This document shows positions 1 through 8,449 of a stretch of DNA of 54,025 nucleotides, piece by piece. Position numbers and translations under genes: made by a program. Location: contig JAUSID010000198.1 of NCBI GenBank assembly GCA_030648295.1, forward strand, positions 1 through 54,025. Reading direction: 5' to 3'. The notes beneath the pieces are model-generated. The model was not told where the DNA came from and searched no databases. It saw only the letters and a list, made by a program, of their open reading frames with translations. Numbering within the stretch: position 1 is the stretch's first letter; every line of letters begins with the position of its first letter. Source of the DNA: Opitutaceae bacterium (GTDB lineage Bacteria > Verrucomicrobiota > Verrucomicrobiia > Opitutales > Opitutaceae).

Positions 1-2
1 GT

Positions 3-2531
3 GCCGATTCGGTGCGCGGCGGTGGCGAGGCCGGGCGCGCGACGAGCTTGGAGGGCTTCGCCATCACCGCCGTCGAGTCGATCGAGATCAGCCGCACGAC
101 GAGCGCGGATTCGGATGGCGACTCGCCCGCCGGCACCATCAACATGAAGACGAAGCGCGCCTTCGACCGGAAGGGACGGGCATTCACGTACAATTTCGGC
201 CTGAACTTCAACGGCGAGGAGTACACGTGGAAAAAAGTGCCCGATGCGCGTGACAATCCGGCGTACCGGTGGAAGCCCAACTGGCAGCTCGGCTATTCCG
301 AATCTTTCCTCGATCAGCGATTCGGAATCCTGCTGAGCGCGAGCCACGCGGCATCCTACACGGAGGAAAACCCCGTGACCATGTCGTACAACCGGAACAA
401 CGTGTCGGCCGCGGATCCACGGCCGTCGGTCATTCGCCAGATCGATATCCAGGACGGCGGGAAGTTCATCATCAAGGACGCGCTCCTGCTCACCGCCGAC
501 TGGAAGGCGACCCCGCGCCTCGTGCTATCGCTGAATCTCATCTACAGTTACTTCGAAGGTGAATTCTGGAGCCGCAGCTTCACCTTCCTTGCAGCCAACG
601 ATAACGCGAACGTGAACAACGGTCGCTCCACGGTCGGCGGCGACGGGAGGCTCACGGTCATTGCCCCACCGCGCACGGCGACGGCGAATGTTGCCACCCT
701 GAATAGCGCCGGTGGCTCGTCCGCGAAGCTTGTCTACACGCGGCAGCTCTCGCCCCGGTTCGAGTACAAGGTCGGGCCGTGGGTGGTCGATGGAGCGGTC
801 GCGCTGTCGCGTTCGGTGAATAACTACGAGTCGCTCGAACGCGGATTTTCGCAGAACGAGGGCGGCGGCGTGCCCAGCGGTTGGACGGCCACGCGCCCAA
901 ATCAGGAATCGTGGGAGTGGACGATTCGGCAGAACTCCGGCGCCGACTGGTTTGATCTACGCAGTTTCACGAACACCGATGTGCGCAACGGCGGCACGCG
1001 CGTGGCCAATGATGATCGCACGTGGATCACGGAAAAATGGACGGGCACCCTCAACGCGCGGTGGATGGTCCCCTTCCTGGAGAAGTTTCCCACCGTCCTG
1101 AAGTTCGGGAGCAAGTGGGACGAGGAGTCCCGCCGGAACAACATCCACACTCCCGTGAACATCTGGTCCTACATCGGGCCGGGCGGAAACACGACGGCGG
1201 TCAGTCCCACGACCGGCGCAATCCAGAACGTCACCTTCGGCAATTGGGCGAATGTCGGCCCGCAGTTCATTTCGTCGTACCCATACGACATGGGCACAAC
1301 GAACGCGCTCACCGCCTTCAATATCAATGGCGTCCAGGGCGTTCCGCCGCGGGTGAGCCGCGGCGAGGTGGCCGACCTGTTTCACGCGCATCCGGAGCAG
1401 TTCGTGAATACGAGCACGCCGGAAGACTACTACACCGCCTTCATCGCCAACGCGCGGAGTTTTCGGCAGACGATTACCGCGGGCTACACGCAGGCCGACG
1501 TGCGTCTGACCGCGAAGCTCCAGGTGCGGTTTGGCGGGCGCCTGGAACAGACCGAGAATGCACTCACCGAATTTGATCCGTTGACGCGCGCACAGGTGAT
1601 CGCCGCAGGTTACCCCGTGAACGCCCCCGGCACCCTCAATGGCCGCGCGCTCACGGTGGAAGGAATGAAATATCAATTCGAGAGCCAGCCGCGGGTGACG
1701 CGTCATTCCAAATACCACAACTGGTTCCCGTCATTCCTGATGAAATATCAGATCCTGCCGAACCTCGAGTTCCAGGCCGGAGTCAACAAGGGCATCTCCC
1801 GTCCGCCCATCGACAATCTCACGGGACTATGGACCGTCAATGAGTCGAGCCTCATTGTGACGGCACCCAATCCCACGCTGCAGCCGGAGTATCACAAGGT
1901 ATACCAATCGCGTTTCGCGTACTACTTTGGCGGGGCATCGCCGGGCCAGCTTTCCCTCGCCTTTTCGCAGGACACGGCGAGAAATTTCATTCAGACATTC
2001 AATTACTCGGCGTCGGAATTTGGCGTCGAAGATCCCGACTTCGCCGCGTATACGTTTCGCTCCACCCGCAACAGCGCGGAGTTTCAGAAATTCCGAAACA
2101 TGGATTGGAATTACAGCCAGACGCTGGGTTTTCTCCCGAGCGAATACCTGCGGGGAATCAGCGTTGGATTCACTTACAGCCGGTCGTATGCGAACCTGCG
2201 GCGCCCGAGGATTACCCCGCACCGGGTCACGTCCCGGCTTGGTTATGCCTATAACCGTTTCAATGGCTCGCTGAACATGGTGTGGTCGGACGACAAGCCG
2301 AGTGACAACACCTACGGTCGAATCATGGGTGCGATGGCGAAATTCGACCTGACGCTCGGCTGGCGACTGACGCGCTACGCCTCGCTGTATGTGCAGGCCC
2401 GCAATATCACGAACGAAGTGGATCGGTATTACGAGTCGCCGCTGGGGGTGGAGGAAGGCCGGCAGCGCTACCTGCGCCAGATGGAGGAATACGGCTCCAA
2501 CTGGGTCTTCGGAATAAAGGGTCAGTTCTAA
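3..2531 (+). CDS. TonB-dependent receptor, 5'-truncated by window edge
   Basis: Outer-membrane, energy-coupled importer of a bulky ligand, probably an oligosaccharide. The reading frame is open from the first bases (A-D-S-V-R-G-G-G before the first GTG at 12), so the start lies outside the window. The visible N-terminus is the end of the plug domain: VESIEISRTTSADSDGD followed by AGTINMKTKRAFD, the typical plug-to-barrel motif. The remaining ~790 residues are alternating aromatic/polar beta-barrel strands, with a late NITNEVDRYYE turn and a C-terminal aromatic residue (GIKGQF), the usual barrel-insertion signal. The signal peptide, any carboxypeptidase-like N-terminal domain and the TonB box are not visible. 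The ligand cannot be told from the sequence; the glycosidase-rich surroundings suggest glycan uptake. Confidence 0.93.
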   Translation, partial: ADSVRGGGEAGRATSLEGFAITAVESIEISRTTSADSDGDSPAGTINMKTKRAFDRKGRAFTYNFGLNFNGEEYTWKKVPDARDNPAYRWKPNWQLGYSESFLDQRFGILLSASHAASYTEENPVTMSYNRNNVSAADPRPSVIRQIDIQDGGKFIIKDALLLTADWKATPRLVLSLNLIYSYFEGEFWSRSFTFLAANDNANVNNGRSTVGGDGRLTVIAPPRTATANVATLNSAGGSSAKLVYTRQLSPRFEYKVGPWVVDGAVALSRSVNNYESLERGFSQNEGGGVPSGWTATRPNQESWEWTIRQNSGADWFDLRSFTNTDVRNGGTRVANDDRTWITEKWTGTLNARWMVPFLEKFPTVLKFGSKWDEESRRNNIHTPVNIWSYIGPGGNTTAVSPTTGAIQNVTFGNWANVGPQFISSYPYDMGTTNALTAFNINGVQGVPPRVSRGEVADLFHAHPEQFVNTSTPEDYYTAFIANARSFRQTITAGYTQADVRLTAKLQVRFGGRLEQTENALTEFDPLTRAQVIAAGYPVNAPGTLNGRALTVEGMKYQFESQPRVTRHSKYHNWFPSFLMKYQILPNLEFQAGVNKGISRPPIDNLTGLWTVNESSLIVTAPNPTLQPEYHKVYQSRFAYYFGGASPGQLSLAFSQDTARNFIQTFNYSASEFGVEDPDFAAYTFRSTRNSAEFQKFRNMDWNYSQTLGFLPSEYLRGISVGFTYSRSYANLRRPRITPHRVTSRLGYAYNRFNGSLNMVWSDDKPSDNTYGRIMGAMAKFDLTLGWRLTRYASLYVQARNITNEVDRYYESPLGVEEGRQRYLRQMEEYGSNWVFGIKGQF

Positions 2532-2556
2532 ATAGAGCGTCACATACACGATGGAG

Positions 2557-2576
2557 GGACGACCTCAGCGTCGTCC
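2557..2576. repeat. short perfect hairpin between convergent genes
   Basis: GGACGAC, a 6-base loop, then GTCGTCC form a 7-bp perfect stem 26 bases after the TonB receptor stop. There is no T-run, so this is either a weak bidirectional terminator or a member of the dispersed palindrome families of this genome; a similar GGAGGGAC-type element with GCCGTCC lies near 21330-21345. Confidence 0.4.
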
Positions 2577-2712
2577 GCTTCCGGGTCAACCCACGTTTCG
2601 ACTTTTCCGAAAGGAATGTTCTTCGGAATGCGACCGGCCCGCGCAGCGCCGGGCCTAATGGCGCCGCGGCTCCATTCACCAGCAACGGAAGTTCACTGGA
2701 ACATCACCCCGC

Positions 2713-4422
2713 TCAGCGCCGGTAAACGCTCCGACCGCCGACGATTGTCTCCAGAATCACCACGTCCCTCAAACGCTCGGTCGGAATCGCGAGCGGGTTT
2801 TCAGCGAGGATGACAAAGTCCGCGAGTTTGCCCGGTTCAATCGATCCTTTGCGCTGCTCGTCGAAGCATTGCCACGCCGCGTCGCTCGTCACGGCCCGAA
2901 GCGCCTCGATGACGCCGATCCGTTGTGAGGAACCGAGCGTTTTCGTTTCGCGGGTCGTGCGGTTCACCGCCGCCCATACCAACAACAGCGGATCCACCGG
3001 CGTGACCGGCGAGTCGTTGTGCACGGAGAAGCGCAACCCATGATTCAACGCCGAGCGGAGCGGCGAGATCCGCGCCGCCCGCTCGGGGCCGAGGAAAATG
3101 TCACGATGCCGATCGCCCCAGTAGAAAACGTGGCCGACAAAGAAGGACGGGGAAACGCCGAGTTCGCGCATGCGCTCGAGTTGGTCCTCGCGTGGGGTCT
3201 GGCAGTGCTCGATGCGGTGGCGCGCGTCGGCGCGCGGGTACAAACGTTGAGCCTCGGCGAACGCAAACAGGATGTCCTCGATCGCGGCATCCCCGTTGCC
3301 GTGGATGGCGACCTGGAGGCCGGCGTTGTGGTAACGCGTCACGAGTTTCACGAGGTCATCCCGCGAGCGGGCCGCGTATCCACGATAGCCCTCCTTGCCC
3401 GGTGGCAGCTGGTGATAGGGCACGGTCAGAAATCCGGTGTACCCCTGCAGGGAGCCGTCCTGCGACAGTTTCACCGCACCGACTCGCAATCGATCCCGTT
3501 CGCGGCCGGTGTCGATTGCGGCGACTGCGGCTGTCGTCAGGTTTCCGCCGCCGGAGAGCATTGACACGACCCGCACATCGATCAGCCGCCGCTCCACCGC
3601 GAGCTTCAGATCGGACACGGAGGTGGCGGAGCCCCCGGCGATGACGGACGTGGTGACGCCTTTCGCGAGGTAGTGCCGGTTCGCCTGCCGCAGCGCCTCG
3701 ACGCGCTGGTCCACGCTCGGCCGCGGCAGGTACCGCGAGACCAGCCACCCGCACTCCTCGAACACGCCATTGGGCTCGGGTGAGTTCGCGTCACGCTGAA
3801 TCACGCCATTGGCCGGATTAGGCGTGTCCCTGGTGATTTTCGCGATGGCGAGCGCACGGCTGTTGGCGACGCCAAGATGTCCGGACGTGTGCGTAATCCA
3901 GATCGGGTGCTCGGTGGAAACGCGATCGAGATCATACCGCGTGGGGTGACGCTTCTCGCGCACCAGCGTGTCGTCGTAACCGCGGCCGGTAATCCATTTT
4001 CCCGGGAGCGTGGAGGCGGCGCGAGTCCGCAACGCCGCCAGGATGTCGTCGATGCTTCCAACGCTGCCAATCGGCGGACTGTTCAGGTCGACGTCGTAAA
4101 GCGCCGAGATGCTCGCGCTGGGTAGATGATCATGCGCGGCATAAAAACCGGGCACCATCGTGGCACCGCGGAGATCGACGATGGCAGCCGGTGGTCCGGC
4201 ATGAGACCGAACTTCGCGCTCGGAGCCGACGGCAACGATCCGGTCGTCGCGAACGAAGACGGCTTCCACGAGGCGATTCGTCGCATCGAGGGTGATGATC
4301 GTGCCGTTGCGATAGAGCACGTCGGTGGCGGCGGCCGCCGACAGGCTCGCGGTGACGAGCGCGATCGCCCCGACTCGCGCGACAAGCGTGGTCCGCAGCG
4401 GAAACAATGGTGAGCGGCTCAT
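2713..4422 (-). CDS. secreted YtcJ-like amidohydrolase
   Basis: Metal-dependent hydrolase of the amidohydrolase superfamily (Amidohydro_3/YtcJ group), substrate unknown. The start is the ATG at 4422 (MSRSPLFPLRTT); a TTG one codon upstream is less likely. A signal peptide ends near ASLSAAAA. The composite beta-sandwich follows (VLYRNGTIITLDA), then the metal-binding H-D-H in FYAAHDHLP, an HSGHLGVANSRAL helix typical of YtcJ, a central HGNGDAAIEDI, the RIEHCQ strand and a late VHNDSPV carrying the catalytic Asp. The C-terminus closes the sandwich (GKLADFVIL). At ~569 residues it is full length. It converges with the TonB receptor across 181 bases. Confidence 0.9.
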   Translation of the reverse strand: MSRSPLFPLRTTLVARVGAIALVTASLSAAAATDVLYRNGTIITLDATNRLVEAVFVRDDRIVAVGSEREVRSHAGPPAAIVDLRGATMVPGFYAAHDHLPSASISALYDVDLNSPPIGSVGSIDDILAALRTRAASTLPGKWITGRGYDDTLVREKRHPTRYDLDRVSTEHPIWITHTSGHLGVANSRALAIAKITRDTPNPANGVIQRDANSPEPNGVFEECGWLVSRYLPRPSVDQRVEALRQANRHYLAKGVTTSVIAGGSATSVSDLKLAVERRLIDVRVVSMLSGGGNLTTAAVAAIDTGRERDRLRVGAVKLSQDGSLQGYTGFLTVPYHQLPPGKEGYRGYAARSRDDLVKLVTRYHNAGLQVAIHGNGDAAIEDILFAFAEAQRLYPRADARHRIEHCQTPREDQLERMRELGVSPSFFVGHVFYWGDRHRDIFLGPERAARISPLRSALNHGLRFSVHNDSPVTPVDPLLLVWAAVNRTTRETKTLGSSQRIGVIEALRAVTSDAAWQCFDEQRKGSIEPGKLADFVILAENPLAIPTERLRDVVILETIVGGRSVYRR

Positions 4423-4570
4423 CAAGGGGTGAATCAGAACGCAGGAAGCGCAGTCATTCGGCGCGCCAACGTCAACGATACCAGCGCCAGTAGCTTTCCG
4501 GGCGACCGCATCAACACCGTCTGATAACGCAATCCCTTGCTCCGGCTCGGGACTCGGCAGCCTTGGCCCC

Positions 4571-5418
4571 TTACGGCCGCCGTCTGGAACTTCTCTCGGC
4601 GAGCATCGATTGCATCGCTTTGCCGAGCGGACTCAGCTCGCCGCGCAGCATCGCCTGCCCCGCGCGCTGGTTGGCCTGTTGAAACGCCACGGCCGGCTTC
4701 AACCCGGCGGTTTCCGGCCCGTAGTCGATCATGCCGAAGAGATATCGCACCCAGAAAAAATTGCAGAACAGAAACCCGTTGCGCTCCACCTGGGTCGCCA
4801 CCGCGCGAAAGAAACGCGCATCGAGCGGTGACCAGAAACTGTAGACATCGCGCTGGAAAAGGCCCGGGGCATTCGCGACCCCGCCGCCCATCTCGCCCCG
4901 ACCCGCCTTGTAGAGCCACGCTTCGCCGCACACGAGCGACTTGCCGCGCTTCCGCGCGAGTTCGCCGATCGCGTCGAGTCGCGATGTGATCACATCACCG
5001 CCGATCGGGTAAAGGTGCACATTGAGCACCTCGACTTCGGGCAGCGCGGCGAGCTTCTCGAAATACTTGAATTCCGTCCACGTGCCCGCGCCGGACCCGA
5101 GCCGCGTGTCCCCACCCCACCGAACCCGATCGCCTTCATTCGATCGAGGGTCAGCTCGACGGCGCGGAGTCGCTGCGGCTCGAGCAGACGTTCGCCCAGA
5201 TTGCTCGAGGCCGTCAGCAGTTCCCCCGTGAAGACGGTCTTTGCCTCCGGCCGGCTTTTCGGCGCCGGCGTTTTGGCGATATAACCCTCGACCGCCGTCA
5301 GCTGCCGATCGAGATGATCGTAGAGCGCCCGGTGCGCGGCGGGAATTTCAGGCGCCGCGACGAGCCCGACCGAATTGGCCAGAGTCAGCGCCGCCAGCAA
5401 ACCGCATTTCGTGTTCAT
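4571..5418 (-). pseudogene. exported TIM-barrel glycosidase-like gene, internally deleted and frameshifted
   Basis: Two out-of-frame halves of one gene. The N-terminal half starts at ATG 5418 with a signal peptide (CGLLAALTLANSVGLVAA) and runs to RMKAIGFGGV, which looks like the second strand of a barrel. After about 5113 that frame turns to low-quality Arg/Ser/Gly-rich residues. The other frame picks up coherent protein there (GDTRLGSGAGTWTEFKYFEK, then EVLNVHLYPIGGDVI, GKSLVCGEAWLYK) and ends at 4571. From RMKAIGFGGV straight to the HLYP strand would skip several barrel strands, so I infer a deletion of a few hundred bases not divisible by three, with a G-rich junction near 5105-5115. The parent would be an exported glycosidase of about 400 residues. 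Confidence 0.75.
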
Positions 5419-5448
5419 GAGATTTCCGGGATTTCGCCCTCGGGCAAC

Positions 5449-6147
5449 TCAGGCCTTGATCAGGCCGAGAATCTCCGCCCGCGCATCGGGATAGTTGCCG
5501 GCAATCCAGGCGACCGCATCGTCGCGCGTCGCACGATTGCGGATACTGCGACCGCCCCCGGCAGCGCAGCGGTAGCAGTGCAGCGCGATCTGCGCGTGAA
5601 TTTCCGGCCCGTGAATGACCAGCCAGTTGTCAGTCGCCGCTGCGGGCCTGGGCGGAAGGAACCGCTGCGGATCCTCCAGCAGGGCCGCGGGCGACTGGGC
5701 GTCGATCTGTCGTTCGATGAAGACGATTTCGTTGTCGCTCTCGAAACCCTCGTCGAGGATCGAGTCGTCCTCGGCATAGCGCACCTGCCAGTCGCCATTG
5801 GGCCCCTCACCGGTGATGGCAGTCCGCAGCTGGGGCACGTTTTGAAAAAACGCGAACGTGATGCTGAGGTCAACGGGCGTGAGTTCACCGACCGAGCACC
5901 AGGCGTGTTTCGGCTCCCGCTCCAGCGTGGCGAGCGGCGGCATCAGGCGCGACAGGATGGCGAAGTCACCCGTCCGAAGATCCGCCGCGGCGCCAAACAT
6001 TCTCGCCACGAAAAACGCATGGAACGCGTGCTCGTGGCCGCGCCAGCCGCAATCCCAGCCGACGGGAGTCTCGGCCGGCGGAATGGTGAAGAGGAAATTC
6101 AGCTCGGGCGCGGTTTGCTGCCGAAGGGTCTTGAGGACGCTGCTCAT
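5449..6147 (-). CDS. hypothetical protein, no family recognised
   Basis: About 232 residues from the ATG at 6147 (MSSVLKTLRQQ); an in-frame ATG at 6189 would add 14 residues and cannot be excluded, as neither start has a clear ribosome binding site. No signal peptide or membrane helix is visible. The middle holds a conspicuous GWDCGWRGHEHAFHAFF stretch rich in Trp and His and a KHAWCSVGE segment; the C-terminal third has NWLVIHGPEIHAQIALHCYRC. These His/Cys/Trp clusters hint at a metal or active site but I cannot assign one. It is 30 bases upstream of, and co-directional with, the decayed glycosidase. Codon usage looks like that of the neighbours. Confidence 0.65.
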   Translation of the reverse strand: MSSVLKTLRQQTAPELNFLFTIPPAETPVGWDCGWRGHEHAFHAFFVARMFGAAADLRTGDFAILSRLMPPLATLEREPKHAWCSVGELTPVDLSITFAFFQNVPQLRTAITGEGPNGDWQVRYAEDDSILDEGFESDNEIVFIERQIDAQSPAALLEDPQRFLPPRPAAATDNWLVIHGPEIHAQIALHCYRCAAGGGRSIRNRATRDDAVAWIAGNYPDARAEILGLIKA

Positions 6148-6225
6148 CACACTTGGCTGAGCCGAGTCGCACCCGACGTCGAGCGACATTTCGAAACGCT
6201 GCGCGTTTCGGTTCTGGGCTCTGAG

Positions 6226-6520
6226 TTATATCTTCCGCTCCCGGGCATACGCGATCGGCTCGAATGCCGACAGAATCAGGAAGTAACGTTCCTCCCGGGC
6301 CGCATCGATCAACGCAGTGCGGAGAATGCGATCGTTGGTGATTTCCAGGACGCGGGCTCCCACCAGGTCGAGCATGTCGCCCTGATTCACGAGCACGTCG
6401 AAAAGTCCGCTGCTCAGGCCACTCGGATCCGGACGCATGCAGCCCCAGTGGAACTCGATCACGACAGAAAATCCGCGGTGCGTGTGGAGGTTGATGCTGT
6501 TAGCGCCGCAGCCGGACCGT
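6226..6520 (-). pseudogene. coding remnant of unknown family
   Basis: An open frame without a convincing start reads NLHTHRGFSVVIEFHWGCM, then GLFDVLVNQGDMLDLVGARVLEITNDRILRTALIDAAREERYFLILSAFEP, and stops at 6226. The composition (hydrophobic strands, amphipathic helix) looks like real protein. A TGA lies just upstream near 6523, so it cannot be extended. I read it as the 3' remnant of a lost gene; a short gene starting at GTG 6462 is the alternative. Family not recognised. Confidence 0.35.
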
Positions 6521-6547
6521 CATTTGATAGCGGATTCGAAGTCGCGG

Positions 6548-6810
6548 TCAGGCGTTCCGACGGCGGCTGGCGGTCGCACGATCCTTACCCGCGGGGTTGA
6601 GATCGTCGGTGTCGCCGGTGAACGACAGTTCCATCGTGCCGCCGTCTTCCACGGACCCTATGGCGAACCAGTGCTGCCGTACGGTGAAAGCGCCGCCGTG
6701 GCGCTGAACGGGCTGATGCACGAGGGTTTTGTTCAAAGCTGGCGCACCACCGGTGGCGCACGTTGGTGCGTGCTCTTTGGTGCAGCTCGGTTCGTCTGGA
6801 TTCCTACGCG
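6548..6810 (-). pseudogene. second coding remnant, beta-rich
   Basis: A frame without a good start contains NKTLVHQPVQRHGGAFTVRQ, HWFAIGSVEDGGTMELSFTG and DTDDLNPAG and stops at 6548. It has protein-like composition, resembling a beta-sandwich edge, on the same strand as the remnant at 6226-6520 but in a different frame. It could be another piece of the same decayed gene or of a neighbour. The family is not recognised. Confidence 0.3.
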
Positions 6811-6817
6811 ACGAATC

Positions 6818-7105
6818 TCATGATTCGTTTCCCTGGGAGCGCGGGCGTCCCGCCCGCAAGAGCAGGAATCCGCAGTCACTCGAGAAACTGCGCGCGACGC
6901 TGGCGTAGCGCGGGATCACCTCCACGACCGCGGCGTTGGGGACGGTGCTCGCGAGCCAGGCGAGCGTGCCTCCGGCTGCCGTGTTCACGCAGCAGGTGGT
7001 AAGCGCGAGCATGTCGGCGGGAGCCGCAGCGAGCAGGTAATCCTCGCTCTGCCGACCGCCGGCAGAATTTGGATCCGGCGTGCTACCGGCTTGCTCCCAT
7101 TAGAC
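6818..7105 (-). pseudogene. third coding remnant, terminated by a palindromic repeat
   Basis: The frame reads GGRQSEDYLLAAAPADML, then ALTTCCVNTAAGGTLAWLAS and TVPNAAVVEVIPRYASVARSF, with a TAA just upstream at ~7105. The last ~18 codons (LLLRAGRPRSQGNES) are contributed by the dispersed GGGAGCGCGGGCG palindrome at 6834-6857, so the native C-terminus has been replaced by repeat DNA. Start and family not recognised. Together with the two remnants downstream it makes 6190-7432 a graveyard rather than empty DNA. Confidence 0.35.
6834..6857 (+). repeat. dispersed GGGAGCGCGGGCG palindrome, copy 1
   Basis: TGGGAGCGCGGGCG followed by TCCCGCCCGC. The core GCGGGCG/CGCCCGC is self-complementary. Closely similar copies are at 23569-23593, 23724-23748 and 25699-25722 (same orientation) and at 27493-27517 and 30805-30829 (inverted). 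Confidence 0.75.
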
Positions 7106-7432
7106 CGGAGCATTACATCGCGCATGTCATGGCGCCGCGTTGTTTCACCCCGGGAAGCAGCCTGTTCGCCTGCGGGTTGTTGTTCATTGCGCCGCTCGCG
7201 TCCGTTTGCGTCGCGGATGATGCGTCGACTGAGCGCCACGTGCAGGCGGTTTTTTCCGCGCTGCGGCCGATCGAGTCGATGCAACCGCAACACACCTATA
7301 CCCTGCCCGCCGGCGGCCGGAAAGTTAGTGGCCGCAACGACGATTTTCTCCGGTTGCGCACCGCGAAGGAAATCAGCGCCGGCGGCTATCACCAACCCAT
7401 AATCCGCGGGCGGCTGGGCCGCATTGTGCGTC

Positions 7433-8116
7433 TCATTTCGCTCCGCTGCGTCGGGCCGCAGGATAACCGACGGTTTGAGCGAGGATGATCTTCTGGTCCG
7501 GCCGGAGTTGGAGCGCGTCGCCCAGCACGCGGCGATCACCCAGCTCGTGCGCCACCGTCGCCAGCCCGGCCGAGGCACAATACAAATAAACGTTCTGACT
7601 GATATAGCCGGTGTCGATTCCCGCATAGCCCTCCTTCGTTTCCGGCCGTGCCTTCACCATGCGCGCAAGGTCGGCGACAAACACGAGTGCGACGGGCGCG
7701 ATTTTCACGAAGTCCTGGCCTCCGGTCTTGGTTCGCACATCGCCGGCCGCGATCGGTTTCAACGCGTGCGCCTTCGCGTCGTAGACGAACACGCCATGAG
7801 CCAGCGCCACGTAGACATCGATTTCCTGCGAGTTCATCGCCGACGGCGCCGTGCGGTGATCGATATCCGGCCGGTTGATCCCAAACGCCGCCCAGAGCAA
7901 ATCGGAGAGCACCTGCAACTCGAGCGGCTCGGCGCTGAATTCGCGCTTCGACTGCCGCTGCTGCAACGCCTGCATCAGCGGTTTTCCGCCGTCCATCCGC
8001 GGCGGTGGCAGTTGCAACGGTTGCAACTCTTCGGCCATTACCGAAACGGGCGCCGCCAGGACCGACAGCAGGACAGCGGCGGCAATCAGCTTTCGAGGGC
8101 GGGAGAAAGAATTCAT
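7433..8116 (-). CDS. exported SagB/ThcOx-type nitroreductase-fold oxidoreductase
   Basis: FMN-dependent oxidoreductase fold of the nitroreductase superfamily, SagB/ThcOx branch; the natural substrate is unknown. I start it at ATG 8116 (MNSFSRPRKLIAAAVLL), which has GGAG about seven bases upstream and opens a signal peptide cleaved near VMAEE. Typical marks follow: LMQALQQRQSKREFSAEPL (N-terminal FMN-phosphate Arg/Ser region), LSDLLWAAFGINRPD, HRTAPSAMNSQEIDVYVA and GIDTGYISQNVYLYCASAGL, ending in TVGYP. About 227 residues matches a single SagB domain. Most SagB relatives are cytoplasmic or peptide-modifying; here there is no precursor peptide gene or YcaO partner nearby, so a role in azoline chemistry is not supported. 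Confidence 0.85.
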   Translation of the reverse strand: MNSFSRPRKLIAAAVLLSVLAAPVSVMAEELQPLQLPPPRMDGGKPLMQALQQRQSKREFSAEPLELQVLSDLLWAAFGINRPDIDHRTAPSAMNSQEIDVYVALAHGVFVYDAKAHALKPIAAGDVRTKTGGQDFVKIAPVALVFVADLARMVKARPETKEGYAGIDTGYISQNVYLYCASAGLATVAHELGDRRVLGDALQLRPDQKIILAQTVGYPAARRSGAK

Positions 8117-8449
8117 GGACAGGCTCCAAACTGAATAAAGTGTCTGCCGGCCCGCGGCGAGCTTTCGTCGGCGGCCCGGTGCGCCTGGCTTCGGCCGTCG
8201 ATGAGTCACGTGGACAGGGCAGGCTTGCCGCAGATGACATTGACGATTACACCGCGGCATCATGACGCCGCGCCTGCTCCGCCCGGCACGCTGGCCATCC
8301 GCCAGCGGATCAACTCCGCGAACAGTCCATCGCGGGCGGATCTTTCGGCGCAGGCGCGCCGGATAACAGAAACGAAATACGTCACCTACCCGCGCCCCGC
8401 AGCCGCTGGCCGCGACAGGCGCACAACGACGGCAGCAACTGCAATCAAC
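8117..8449. other. intergenic region between divergent genes
   Basis: These 333 bases separate the starts of the SagB-type gene (minus) and the DegT-type gene (plus), so promoters for both should lie here. No convincing -35/-10 pair stands out. The plus frame is open back to 8201 but that part is not protein-like. Confidence 0.5.

Noticed and set aside
5314-6600. 428-codon plus-strand open frame
   Set aside because: Antisense to the unknown gene at 5449-6147 and to remnants; Arg/Asp/Val-rich without domain or start signal, a GC-rich shadow.
7129-7488. Small secreted protein on the plus strand (MAPRCFTPGSSLFACGLLFI)
   Set aside because: The start looks like a signal peptide, but the frame then runs antisense into the SagB-type gene and has no motif or ribosome binding site; left as a curiosity.
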